DNA of 64,000 nucleotides from CAIWHR01 sp963823215. GTDB lineage: Bacteria; Pseudomonadota; Gammaproteobacteria; Burkholderiales; Casimicrobiaceae. Shown piece by piece: positions 1 to 10,151 of the stretch. Position 1 is the first letter of the stretch. The number at the start of each line of letters is the position of its first letter. The stretch is from assembly GCA_963823215.1 (NCBI GenBank), contig CAWGKT010000015.1:124001-188000 (forward strand), written 5' to 3'. A program made the translations under genes and the position numbers. The notes beneath the pieces were generated by a model that was not told where the DNA came from, searched no databases, and saw only the letters and a list, made by a program, of their open reading frames with translations.

Positions 1-279
1 TCGCGCTGGAGCCGCAACAGCGTCGCCCACTGATCGACCGTACGCCGGCGTCGTAGGTCTGCACGAGCTGCGCGCGCCCTTGACCGAGCCACGGTCGAAC
101 TGCACGACGTCCGGCACGCAGCCGATGCCGTGCCCGATCGTCGCGCGAGGATGCGCCATTCGCGTTCCGTCCAATGCCCCGAAGTCGCCGTCGGTCGATT
201 CAGGAAGCGCTTCGTATAGCGCCTACGTTCTCCGGCACCACGGCCTCGCGAACACCTCGACGTGCTCGCCGGTGACCAT
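1..279 (-). CDS. start of a downstream operon gene, possibly Ser/Thr protein kinase (partial, frameshifted)
   Basis: A minus-strand ATG at 279 follows the end of the PP2C gene and opens a frame beginning MVTGEHVEVFA. The frame breaks within about 20 codons, and recognisable coding resumes in other frames, for example a stretch with YTKRFLNRP and later VDQWATLL near position 10. The gene runs off the left edge. Its place directly after a PP2C phosphatase and FHA protein suggests the cognate kinase, but no kinase catalytic motif is visible in the 279 bases available. The kinase label is contextual inference only. Confidence 0.25.
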
Positions 280-284
280 CTTGC

Positions 285-1148
285 GCCCGCGACCGAACAG
301 CGCTCGATCTGCTCGGGGGTCACGAGTCAACGGCCTCGGTCGGGCATTGCGGTCGATGACGAGGACGGTCGCATCGTCGCTGCTGCCCCGCAGGCGCGCA
401 GCTCGACGAGCCGGCGGCATTGTGCCAGCGGTGCACGCGCCCGCAACTGCCGATCGATGTCCCCGGCCTCGACATCTTCTGCAATCCGTCGCTGCACAGC
501 ACCAGCATCTCGTCGTCGGCGAGATCGATACTCGCGACGTTCGGTGCGGCGACGGCACCGTTGCCGACCGTTCGCGCGGGATCGTAGGCGATCCGCCCGG
601 CGGAGGATCCTCGCCGAGATCACGTAGGTGTCGTCGCGCGTCAGGAGCTCCGCAGGACTTGTCCGACGCGCGCCAGACACGATAGATGCGGCAATCGCCG
701 GCCACGCGATCAGCCGAGCGCGACAGAGATGATGCGTCGCGGCGCACAAGGCGACGGTGGCCGCGCCCCGACGCGGCCGATTGTTTCGCGATCGCCGTCG
801 CCACGTCGCGATCCGCGGCCAAGAAGATGCGCTCGACATCGAACCCTCGTCGATGCGGCGCCGGTCGAGCGCGCCGTGCAGCTTGCGCACGAGCTCCCGG
901 CTCGCCCAGGAAGCCATGGCGCCGCCGCCGACGCCGTCGGCGACGACATAGACCGGCCGGACCGGGCGGATGTCGAGCGCGCTGTACGATCCTCGTTCAC
1001 CGCATGGCACCCCGCGGCCGGACGCGACCGCGAGCTCAAGGCGCACGCTTCGCGCCTTCAGGACCGCGGACTCGGACACTGTCGTTCGTTCGCGGCGCGT
1101 GTTTTCGCGCTCGGGCGTCAACGGCTCGCGCGGTGTAACGACGCTCAT
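285..1148 (-). CDS. PP2C-family Ser/Thr protein phosphatase (several frameshifts)
   Basis: The ATG at 1148 overlaps the stop codon of the upstream FHA gene (ATGA). Typical PP2C signatures appear in order but in different frames: the NEDR motif that follows the first beta strand, then VVADGVGGG with a metal-binding Asp, and a C-terminal DDATVLVI segment matching the last conserved acidic motif. PP2C enzymes are Mn/Mg-dependent phosphatases that reverse Ser/Thr kinase phosphorylation. At least three single-base shifts break the frame as sequenced. The 3' end is approximate because the frame is lost. The neighbours (FHA, FtsW and PBP genes) suggest a role in regulating cell-wall synthesis; that role is inference. 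Confidence 0.7.
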
Positions 1149-2598
1149 GGGCGATCGCTTTGCGACAAGGTCGATGTCAGTTCCGGCTCGTTGCCGTTCG
1201 GGCGGCCGAGGCACATCTTCTCGCCCAGTTGCCCAGCGGAAACCGAGCCTTGCGGATGCGTAACGCCGGCGACAGTGACTCCGTTGTCACCATGGACGAC
1301 GACCGTTGCGCCTGCGTGTGACCTCGACGATGTCGACGTGGTGGCCCGATACGTCCTCGTGCGCCCAATCGATCACCAGCGCCTGACTTCGCGAGCGGCC
1401 AATGCCGAACGGCAGCGGCTCGGCGGGAACCGAAGTGGTGTTTCGCTTCACCCGAGGCCATGCGCACCGAAGGCACCAGAGCCACTCGAACGGGGCCTTG
1501 CAGCGACGATCGGCGTTGCGGGCGTCGTGGGCGCCTGAAACCACGGTGCCATCGGCGTCACCGGGTGTCCGAGTCTCGCCCGCCGGTTCACAGCGGCAGC
1601 CGCGGGTATTGCGACGCGTCCCCACCGGCGAGCCCGGAGAGGACGATGCGCGCGCCAGTCACCACTTCGATCACCGTCTGTCCGCCGGCGCCCCCTTCTG
1701 TCCGCTGCGGCCGAGCACACTGGTCGCCGACTCGACACGAATTCCGTTGGTCGACCCGCTGTCCGTCACCCACCAGGCGCCCTTGTCGAGCCAGAACTCG
1801 CAGTGTCGACGGCTTGCATTTTTGCCGTTGACGACGATCTCGCTGCCCTCGCCGGTGCCCACGTGCATAGCGACGGCCCGGTACGACGGACGTCAGCGTG
1901 ATGTGGCGATTGCCGAGGGCATCTTCGATTTCCACTTCGAGCGACCGCCGGCAATCGGTGTGCGCGGAGCGTCGACAGCACCAGCCCTGTCTTTCGCGCC
2001 GGGGGCGCTCGCGTCGAGCTCCGACCAACGTCCCCTGAGGCTCACCTGGTAGGGCTTCGCACTCGGGCGCGGTTCGGAGCTGCGGAGTTCCGCCAGCAAT
2101 TCGCCATAGGCCTCGTCGGGCGCGCCGTCGCCGCTACCGGGTGCCGCATTGAGCCCGCCAAAGTGCGCGAGATCGATGGCGCTTGCGTTCGGAAGCCGGC
2201 CGATGAGCTCCTTCGCAATGTACGCCTTGATCTGCCGTGGCTTGAACTCGCGCATGAACCGTTGCAAAAGCTCGCGTGATTCGTCGCCGGCGACGCATTC
2301 GACTTCGATCGACGTAGAGCAGGTAGCGGTCATGCTCGGCGATGGCGAGGTGCATGCGAACGTGACTCGCGACGAATTGCTCGAGCTCCTCCCGCATCGC
2401 GGCTACCAGCGGCGCGTACGCGCCGAGATGCTGGGGACGCGGCAGCGAATCATGGCCGCTCGCAGCGCGGATCTCGGGCTCACGCTTCTCGCCCCTGCGC
2501 CGCATCACGGCCTGGCCGAGCGGTGTCGCGCGGGGTGGCAGGTCCACGCGCGTAAACAACCGGTTCACCTTGTGCACAACCCACCCTTTAATCGCCAT
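1145..2598 (-). CDS. FHA-domain protein with two FHA-like domains (several frameshifts)
   Basis: The start at 2598 has a GGAGA Shine-Dalgarno 6 bases upstream. The N-terminal 150 or so residues contain a region ending AEHDRYLL and then IEVECVAGDESRELLQR. A first FHA domain carries the diagnostic SRRH and GSTNG motifs (roughly 1670-1870). A second FHA-like unit has GIGRSRSQALVIDW and VSGHHVDI (roughly 1290-1420). FHA domains bind phosphothreonine peptides. Several 1-nt shifts separate these blocks. The last frame ends at a TGA overlapping the PP2C ATG at 1148, so the reconstructed reading is coherent. The N-terminal module is placed like the DUF3662 module of mycobacterial FhaA, but I cannot show homology. 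Confidence 0.7.
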
Positions 2599-2601
2599 GT
2601 T

Positions 2602-2962
2602 TCATCTCCGGTAGGCGATCACCATCGTCGCCAGTGGGCCCGCCATTCGAAGGTGTCGCACGCGCGGGCCGGCGGGCAGGCCATAACGCTGCGTAAGGCG
2701 TTCGACGAATTGCCCCCATGCGGGCTGTATCGTTTCTCCGGCGTCGATGCGAGGCTTGAGAGCCGGCAGCGACAGGTCGATCTGCACCGCGATTCTCGAA
2801 ACGTCGCCGACCTGGACGATCGCGCGCCGAAACGTGTCCTCCATGTCCGAAAGGCAGCTCGCGAAGGGCCCGTCGAACGTCCAGATGAGAGGCGCTTCGA
2901 CACCCGAGGCGGCGTAGCCGGCCGGGCATTGCCTGCCGTTGGCGTCCACGAACGCGCTTCAT
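2602..2962 (-). CDS. small protein of unknown function, coupled to the PBP gene
   Basis: An ATG at 2962 overlaps the TGA of the upstream transpeptidase gene (ATGA), and the frame ends 3 bases before the FHA start. About 118 residues are encoded, including GRQCPAGYAASG and an LIWTFDGPFASCLSDMEDTF segment. One extra base lies between codon 4 and the GTG at 2949, so translation from the ATG is out of frame as sequenced; the GTG could also be the start. I recognise no family. Its position inside the operon argues that it is a real component. Confidence 0.5.
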
Positions 2963-5670
2963 TTGGACTCTCCCGACGCGTGTCCCGCGTGGCGCGCGGC
3001 GACCTGCATGGCGATCTCCGCCGCGGGGTTGGGGCCGTGATCCCCCGCGCTGTGAATGTGGCCCGTGGCGGCGATCCAGTTGCGCTCGGCAAGCACGCCG
3101 ATGGCTTTCGTCCAGCGCCCGTCGCCGGGATCGGTCTTGTACGCCGCGACGTACCACTTGTACGGACGAAGCGGTCCGCACGCGCTGCGATCGCTCGGCG
3201 CGTTGACTGGACTACCCTCCGCGCTATCGCGCTCCGGGGCAATTCCCGCTCGGGAGCGGCCCTTCGCGCCAGGCGCCGCCGGCGCAGACGAGCGAGCTCG
3301 TCGAGCGAGCGTGTATCGTTGGGAAACGTCGGCGTCCCGGTCTTTCCGGCGATCCAGTCCATCGAGCGGCACGTGGGAGCATCGAACACCTGTTCGCACG
3401 CGAGCCTTGCCGTTCCCTCGCGGTGGCTGTACGAAAGCCCGTTCAAGGATGACTTCCGCGGCGTCCCGCGCGATCTTATTGGGTTGCGGATCCGCGAGGC
3501 CCCAGCGCATCACCGCGGGCTTCAACTGCGCGGCATTCGCGGGACCGACTCCGCGCATCCCTTCGACGAGATGCGGCGTGCGCAGGTCGGCCTGACCATT
3601 GGCAGCGGCCGCAAGCGCCGCCATCATCCCGGCGACGCCCAGCGCGCTCGAACGCGCGTGCCCCTGTCCCCAGCCTTCGGCGACGATATCCACCACGCCC
3701 CGCGCCCGGCATTGCTCCCAATCGTCGTTGCTGAGACGGTGTCCGTCTGCGCCGGCGGCGCACGCCTGCACCTTGGCGAGATCGAGCGGAATCGGCCGCC
3801 GTAGCCGGAAGGGGGCGCCCAGCTTGCTGCCAAGCGGTTCGGCGAACAGCCGACCGTAGGGAACGAGCGTCGCCAACGGCGCCACCGTACCGGACTCGTC
3901 GCTTGCATCGACCGACCGACCGAACAGGAGATCGCGCTTGCCGCAGTCTGCGCGACCGTCGGCGCAGCCTTCGTTCCAGCCGAAAGCGAGTGCCGCCGCC
4001 TGAACGTCCCAGGGCCGCCGGCAGTGCTGGAACGACTGGTCGGCGCAGAGCATCCGGTCGAGAAAGCGCGCCGAGTTCGAGCGCATGAGCTGGCCCCGCA
4101 GACTGTCGAGCGACGGCGATCCCGGGCGCTGCATCGCGGCCTGCTCGGCGGCGAGCCAGCGCGCACCCACGACCCGATCGGAGAGGAACGCCGCGGCCAT
4201 GATCGGCTTGATGATCGATGCGGGCATCGCGTCGTGATAGACCGCAGGATTGAGCAACGCATCGGGACGGTAGCGAATGGGATACGGCAGGCGCTTGTCG
4301 CAGGTTCTTGCGCGGCCGGGCCCGTCGTATTCCTGGCGGGTGCAGGATGACAGCGCTCCTGCGAGCGCCTCGATGCGGCCGCTCGGGATGTCGATCACGG
4401 CGATGCCCGCCATGCGGACCACGGCGCGCTCGAGCATCCGATGACCGATCGGATGCCCCGTGTCCTCGCTGCGCGAAACACCCAGCGCCCTGCAAACATC
4501 CTGGCGGCCCGTATAGCAGGCCGCGATCTTCTGCGCGAGCGCCTGCACCGCCGGCTCGATCGTCAGGTCCACCGAGAAGCCGACGTCGATCGGCGTGCCG
4601 CCGATGGCGATCCGGTTCGGACCATAGCGATACTCCGTCGGCGTCAGGCCCGCCGTGGCCGGGGCATCGGTATACAGCCGATAGAGCGAGCCGGTCGGCC
4701 GCTGCAGCGTCGCGAGCGGCTGCAGCATCAGGGCGAGCGACGGCGGGACGTTCCACCGCTCGTCGTCCGCGCGCATATCGGCGCTCGCCTCGTCCGAGCT
4801 TCCAACGGCGCGGGCGGCCGGACGATCGGTCGTCGCGACGCCGAGCATTCCCGGCTCTTGGCACAGCTGCGCCGCGACGCCCCGCGAGCCGGCGACGAAA
4901 TACTCCGGGGTCGGGGCATTGACGTCAGGCGCCGCGAAACCCATGTAAACGCACCCAGGGAGACCACTCCAGGGATTGGCCCGCGCAACCTGCCTCGTCG
5001 AGACTTCGACGTATTGATCCGGGCGCCAATGCTTCATCGCACGGTCGACGACCGTGCCTTTCCACGCGAGCGCGGCGAGCATCCGCCCTTCGCCCCGCGA
5101 CAGGGTCGCAACCGCGGCCGCGATGTCCGAACACTGCACGATGAACCTGCGGCCGGGATAGTCAGGAGTTTCGATCGGCGTCTCGAGTGTTGCGCGCACG
5201 GCATCGAACCAACGCCGCGAATCGAAAGCCACCGGGTCGCGGACACGGCGGTTGGCCCCCGTGCTGAAGCGGCGCAGCGCCGTGTCGAGCTCCTCGAGCT
5301 GCGCGACCATTCGCTGCGCCGGCGAGAGTGACGCCTGGTGCGATCTCGCGAGGAGCTGCCGGACCCGGTGCATCGCGCCACCGCGACCGTCCCAATCGGC
5401 GCGGCAGTGCGGGATGCCATCCTGCAGCGCTTCGGGTGTCGGCAGCGCAGCCCCCACAGCGTCGCGGCGCACGATGGCGCGCTCGAACGTCTTGAGCGCC
5501 GCGACCTCCCGCAGGCTGACATGCTGATTGCCGCCGCCTCGCGCTTTCGCGGAAGGGTGTAACGGTCGCACTTCGGCCACGGCGACGAGCACCAGCAGCA
5601 ACAGCGGTACCACGGCGATGCTCGCCGCGATCGCGAACTCGAGCAGCGTCGCCGGGCGCCTTTCACGCAT
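2959..5670 (-). CDS. penicillin-binding protein, transpeptidase domain (compensated frameshift near C-terminus)
   Basis: This is a roughly 900-residue protein with an N-terminal membrane anchor (about residues 8-32, rich in Val/Leu), consistent with a bitopic class B PBP. The active-site SxxK motif is seen as PASIIKPIM near residue 480. The KTG box (AGKTGTPTF) is not in the main frame: it lies in the neighbouring frame around 3330-3440, after which the main frame resumes with YKWYVAAYKTDPGDGRW. Two opposite shifts must therefore flank the KTG region. The start overlaps the end of the FtsW-like gene by 8 bases. These enzymes cross-link peptidoglycan in partnership with SEDS glycosyltransferases such as the upstream gene product. 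Confidence 0.8.
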   Translation of the reverse strand: MRERRPATLLEFAIAASIAVVPLLLLVLVAVAEVRPLHPSAKARGGGNQHVSLREVAALKTFERAIVRRDAVGAALPTPEALQDGIPHCRADWDGRGGAMHRVRQLLARSHQASLSPAQRMVAQLEELDTALRRFSTGANRRVRDPVAFDSRRWFDAVRATLETPIETPDYPGRRFIVQCSDIAAAVATLSRGEGRMLAALAWKGTVVDRAMKHWRPDQYVEVSTRQVARANPWSGLPGCVYMGFAAPDVNAPTPEYFVAGSRGVAAQLCQEPGMLGVATTDRPAARAVGSSDEASADMRADDERWNVPPSLALMLQPLATLQRPTGSLYRLYTDAPATAGLTPTEYRYGPNRIAIGGTPIDVGFSVDLTIEPAVQALAQKIAACYTGRQDVCRALGVSRSEDTGHPIGHRMLERAVVRMAGIAVIDIPSGRIEALAGALSSCTRQEYDGPGRARTCDKRLPYPIRYRPDALLNPAVYHDAMPASIIKPIMAAAFLSDRVVGARWLAAEQAAMQRPGSPSLDSLRGQLMRSNSARFLDRMLCADQSFQHCRRPWDVQAAALAFGWNEGCADGRADCGKRDLLFGRSVDASDESGTVAPLATLVPYGRLFAEPLGSKLGAPFRLRRPIPLDLAKVQACAAGADGHRLSNDDWEQCRARGVVDIVAEGWGQGHARSSALGVAGMMAALAAAANGQADLRTPHLVEGMRGVGPANAAQLKPAVMRWGLADPQPNKIARDAAEVILERAFVQPPRGNGKARVRTGVRCSHVPLDGLDRRKDRDADVSQRYTLARRARSSAPAAPGAKGRSRAGIAPERDSAEGSPVNAPSDRSACGPLRPYKWYVAAYKTDPGDGRWTKAIGVLAERNWIAATGHIHSAGDHGPNPAAEIAMQVAARHAGHASGESK

Positions 5671-8120
5671 CTGCGGAGGTTCCCGGAACGTTGATGTGCA
5701 GGCACAGCGCGAAGAGCGCCATGTTGACGAGCAGTGAGGTCATGCCGAAGCTCACGAACGGAAACGTGACGCCGGTAAGCGGCAGCACGGCAAGATTGCC
5801 CGCGACGGTCACGGCCAGCTGACAGAGCGCCAGGACGACCCACGCGATGGCGAGCCAGCTCAGGAACGCCTGATCGTCGTTGACGACGCGGCCCTGCGTC
5901 GAGACCAGGCGCGGCTCCCCCCGCGTCACCCGGCCGTGATGCCGGACGAGCCGGTGCAGCCAGACGGCACAGCCGAGCGTCATCGTCCAGGCGAACGTCC
6001 AGCCGAACGCACCCACCAGTGCCGTAAAGGTGTAGTCGCTCTGGATTTGCGCCGGCACGCCTGCGCAGCCCTTGGCACTCGAATATCCGCACCACGGGAC
6101 ATTGCCGAGCCCGAACCCGGTGGCGGGCGCGGCGCCCTGGAACCAGCCCACCAGCGCGAGCTGATCGTTCGCCGAAGCCATCGGTGCAGCGAGATTTTCG
6201 AGCCTGGCGGCGGTGACGTCGTCGATCGACCCGAGTTCGAAGAGCGCGAGCGTCGTCCCCAGGATCCACATCACGAACAATGCGACCGCGATGGCGAAGG
6301 CCGGGGCCGTCGCGCGATGGCGCTGGTGCCACCACATCGCGATCGACGCGGCGACGAATGCGCCAGCGCCGTATCCGGCGATGAGGAGCGGCCCCATGTC
6401 GCGCGTGATGAGCATCGTCCCGATCAGCACGAGCACCACGAACACCAACGGATATACGTAGCGGACGAGCGAGAAAAACGAGCTGTCGCTGCGCGCCATG
6501 CGCTCGGCGAGCGGCGTTCCGCGCAGGAAAAAGAACCACGCGGAGCCGACGATCAGCCAGACGCGGCCGATTTCGGAGGTGAGCTGGCGGATGTTGGTCA
6601 ACAGGAATCCGACAGTGCCCACGAGCAGCAACAGCAGGACCGCGAAAGCGCCACGGCACCCACCGGGCGAAGCCGCGAGCCGAGCGCGCTCGTGACGCCC
6701 CCGAGCACGGAAAGGCACCATCCGAGCATCCGTCCGATGGGTTGGCGCAGGAACACGACGACACTGAGGATGAGCATCCCGAGCCAGAGGTGACCTTGAT
6801 GGTAGAGGGCAAGATAGCGGTTGCCCGTGTGCCCGTTGGCCGACAGGTCGAGAAGCAGCATCCAGCCGATGCCCGTGACGACGACGAGTCCGGGATAGCC
6901 GAGCCGCGATGCCATCGTTTCGGGTCCGGCGGGCAGCCGCCTCGAAAGCCATCCCGAGAACACGAGCACAATGGCAGCGGACGCGAGGAGCCACGGCACG
7001 AAAGGCGCGGGCATCGCGAACCACGACGCACCCTCGCGCGCCGGGACGAACGTGCGTTCGGCGGCGAGCGGCCACGGGACGCGGCCGATCCAGGCAGCCA
7101 CCGCCCACGTGCAGAGCGCGAGCGCGACGCCGATCGCCGGTGGGATCGACCGGCGCGAAAGCTGGATCAGTCCGAATCCGGCCAGCATCCAGCCCGCCCA
7201 TTGCCAGCCCGCCGAACGCAGCAGGGCACGCATCGCGTCGTTCTTGGACGAGGTCGTCGGCGCCTGCCGGGCATCGGCCATCAGCACGGACGACTGGGCG
7301 AGTGCATCGGGCAGGCGGATCGTCCCGCATCGGCCCTTGCCCCGAACCGTTTCGACAGGCAGCAGCGCGATGTCTGCCAACGCAGGCGTCGCCGGATGTC
7401 CGTCGATTGCGGCGCCAAGCAGCAAAAGCGCATTGGCCCGTGCCGTCCGTGGTAGGGGGCCGTGGCCGCGGGTTGCTTTGCGCACCAGCGCGGCTTCGAC
7501 CTTGTCGAACGCGCATTCCAACGGCGTCGGCCCCGCGCCTTCCGGGCCGTCGAGCACGTACCGGTTGGCGAAGGGTTGCAGTTCCGCCTCTGTCGCTTCG
7601 ATGGCGTTACTCAAGGTGAGCGGGTCGCCCAGGCCCTCGCGTTGCTGCAGGCGGAGTTCCGACTGCCGCGCTTGCGTCTCGTGGAACGGCGCCAGAAACG
7701 CGTTTCGGACTGCGCAACCGGGCGTCGGTGAGCGCAACGGGTATTCGGGACATTTCCGCGGCGGTTCCCGACTCGCTGTGGCGGCAGAGCCGCTCGCGAA
7801 GCGAGCGGCTCGACGACACGCGTGCGGCCCCACAGAGCGACGGCAGCACGGGGTTCGGCAAGCCGCGTACCGTGACGATCGCTTCGGCGAAACGCCGGTC
7901 CCCGACCCGCGTCGTCGGCGGCGACGCGGTCGAACCACGGAAAGAGGATGGCGACGGCAATTACGACGAGCGCCGTCTCCGCCACGAGCGGCCACGCGGC
8001 GAGGCTGCCGCGGGGGAGGCTTACTTCGGGCTCGCGTCCGAGGCTGTGGGGCACGGACGACCGGCCGAGAGGCGGTAACGCACTGCCGCGATGTTTCGCA
8101 TAGCCCTGCTTAACGCGCAA
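5663..8120 (-). CDS. FtsW/RodA/SpoVE (SEDS) family peptidoglycan glycosyltransferase (frameshifted)
   Basis: A polytopic membrane protein. The C-terminal half, intact from about 6640 to 5663, ends with the family signature LPLTGVTFPFVSFGMTSLL, close to the SEDS consensus TG(I/V)xxPFxSxGxSS. The N-terminal part lies in two other frames, with breaks near 7700 and 6640. A first TM segment (WPLVAETALVVIAVAILF) is followed by an extracytoplasmic stretch and a run of further TM helices. The exact start is uncertain; the TTG at 8120 opens the longest frame. SEDS proteins polymerise glycan strands and work with a class B PBP, here encoded by the overlapping next gene. Confidence 0.75.
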
Positions 8121-8665
8121 CGGCGGACGGTCGTTGACGCGGCGTCAGTGCGAGCAGAGGGCGTCCCATCGTGCCCGTGGGACGCTTGCAAGTCATTGAT
8201 GGCCTGGCAGGAAAACCCCCGGCCGGGCGAAGCGCCCCCTCTTTTGCACTCCTGCGACAGGTAGCGCTCGGGCAGCCGCGCATGCGCCGCTGAACTGGCG
8301 CCCGCTGCTTGCCCCACCTCACCTACCCCATCGCAATCAGGCTCAAAATCACTCGTGAGACACCATCACGTAGGCGGGCCATAGCCAGTACCGCTCGGCC
8401 GAACGCGGCATGGTACCCGCGCGACGACCCGTGTTCGCGCTCGACCGGATCTGGATCTCGCCCATTGGCTCCCTGCGCCGGTTGCGCCGTCATGCGAGTC
8501 CACTGGCGCGGATTGCCTCGGACCACCTGCCCCTCATCGCGGAGGTGGTCGTCTGAGACCGTCCAACGGGCCGCTTTGTGCGGCGCGTTTCATTGGCAGG
8601 CGGCGGGGCGGGCGTTGGACCTGAGGTTCGGGTCCGGCTCCGCCCCAGAATCCATTTGACTCGAA
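8121..8665. other. intergenic stretch without a convincing gene
   Basis: About 545 bases between the start of the FtsW-like operon and the end of the exported protein gene. Frames on both strands are short, with no Shine-Dalgarno and no recognisable motif. It presumably carries the promoter of the leftward operon, but I could not pick a convincing -35/-10 pair. Confidence 0.5.
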
Positions 8666-9497
8666 TCAGTTGATCGGTCCCCCGAACCTCGCGCTTTCGC
8701 GGCAGCCACCCCCTACCGACAGTGCTGTGAACTGCCCTTCGATGCCCAACGGTGTTGCGCGCAATTCGGATACCGATGCGTTGGCATTGAGCCCGTCCGA
8801 ACACTGGTAGGTGGCATTTGGAATGCGGTAGAGCGACCCGTTCTGGATCATCGTGCCGGCGAGGGAGCACGTGAGCGGCGGAGTGCCCCCCGTATACGTG
8901 AACGCCAGTGTCACATCCAGGCCCGATTGCGTTACCGCCAAGGTGAAGAAATCCTGGTAGTCGCGGTTCGACGCGTTCAACGTGCAGCCCGTGTAGCTGC
9001 CCGACTGGCCACCGACGTAATTGGCGGTCAGCAGGATGGGCGTCAGCGTCAGTCGCGTGACCGCCTTGGTCACGGTCGCGACATTGGTCACCGTATACGA
9101 GAACGTGCCCTGGTAGTTGTTGAGGGTGCTCGGCGTGAACGATGCCGTGCCGACCAGCACCGCGCCCCCAAGCCTGTCGGCGGGGTTCCACGGCGACGCA
9201 AAGTACGTTCCTGTCGTCCGGTAAAGGCCGCCTGCGAACTGGCTCTGCCCGTCCCACGTCATCTGCGCCGTGTACCACGTCGGCTGCATGTCCGGTCCCA
9301 TAGATGAACATCGTACCGAAGATGAAATTGTCGGACTGCGTGAAATTCACGCCCCAGCCGTCCTCGGCGAGCACGTACCAGCTGTCCGTGTAGTCGTAAG
9401 GCGCGGCGAACGCGGGACGCACTGCAAGCACCGCGAAAAGGAGGCTCCCGAGCAGAATCGGGAGTCCACGACGGAAAAATCGGGATAGAGGTGACAT
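8666..9497 (-). CDS. exported protein of unknown function (one frameshift)
   Basis: The start at 9497 gives a clear signal peptide: an Arg-rich n-region, then GLPILLGSLLFAVLAV and AFA as the cleavage site. The mature protein begins APYDYTDSWYVLAEDGWGVNF, followed by FGTMFIYGTG. The frame then shifts near 9310 and continues as PDMQPTWYTAQMTW and LYRTTGTYFASPW. The pattern of a DSWY/GWGVNF opening, a PTWY segment and an LYRTTG segment is familiar from secreted beta-rich proteins of unknown function in Burkholderiales. Several Cys residues in the C-terminal half may form disulfides. No enzymatic motif is visible. Confidence 0.6.
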
Positions 9498-9640
9498 GAC
9501 GAGTCCAATGCAGAGTGGATGGCGCATTGCAGGTTCGGCACAGCACCATTGACGCCGCGCCGACGGGATGAAAATCACCCCGTTGCCGCATCATAGCCTG
9601 ACGCGACTCCGTTATCTGTTCGGCAGCTAACCTGGGGAGC

Positions 9641-9838
9641 CTAGACGTTCGCGTGTTCGTTGTCCGTTGGGTGCCTTCGCACCACCGCCGTTCCAACCGG
9701 ACCTACCGTCGATCCAGCGATTGCGCCTGCCGCCGCAGCTCCGGCAATGCCGCCGGCAGCCGCGCCGACGCCGGTTCCGATGGGATGCGATCCGAGCGGA
9801 TCCGGGGTCCCGCCACGGTCGAGATTTCTGTCAGTCAT
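9641..9838 (-). CDS. small glycine-zipper protein
   Basis: Starts at 9838, preceded by GGAGAC. The protein begins MTDRNLDRGG, then has a Gly/Ala-rich stretch (GVGAAAGGIAGAAAAGAIAGS) with GxxxG-type spacing typical of glycine-zipper membrane peptides. Relatives I know of continue for longer, with more zipper repeats and an acidic tail. This one turns into VVRRHPTDNEHANV and stops, so a frameshift near 9700 may have truncated it. Confidence 0.5.
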   Translation of the reverse strand: MTDRNLDRGGTPDPLGSHPIGTGVGAAAGGIAGAAAAGAIAGSTVGPVGTAVVRRHPTDNEHANV

Positions 9839-10151
9839 CATCGTCTCCAAAGTTGTGGTATTTGTCCACGAATCGTCCCGAAGGACGTGTCGCGTCGATC
9901 CACGACCATGGTGTGCCTTCACGCCGAGGTCGCGAACAACACGATCGCGCGAGCTTCCGCGTTCAGCGCCCGCAAGTCTGTACGCTCAGCCACGTATACG
10001 CGGCCGTGAGCTGGGAAGGCCGTTGGCCAAAAGCATGGCGATATGCGGGCCAGCGCACCGACGCCGGCGCACGCACTGGGCACTATTCGAAAAACGCCCG
10101 AGCATAACCGTCGTGGCATCGTTTTCGATTTCTCACATCAAAGGAGCATCC

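Noticed and set aside
652..667. GCAGGACTTGTCCGAC, 15 of 16 match to the palindrome at 40603
   Set aside because: It lies inside the PP2C coding region, far from any start codon; treated as chance.
5936..6793. Long antisense frames (for example 285 codons opposite the FtsW-like gene)
   Set aside because: High GC gives long open shadows; they are Arg/Pro-rich, have no ribosome site and no recognisable motif, while the opposite strand encodes a clear membrane protein.
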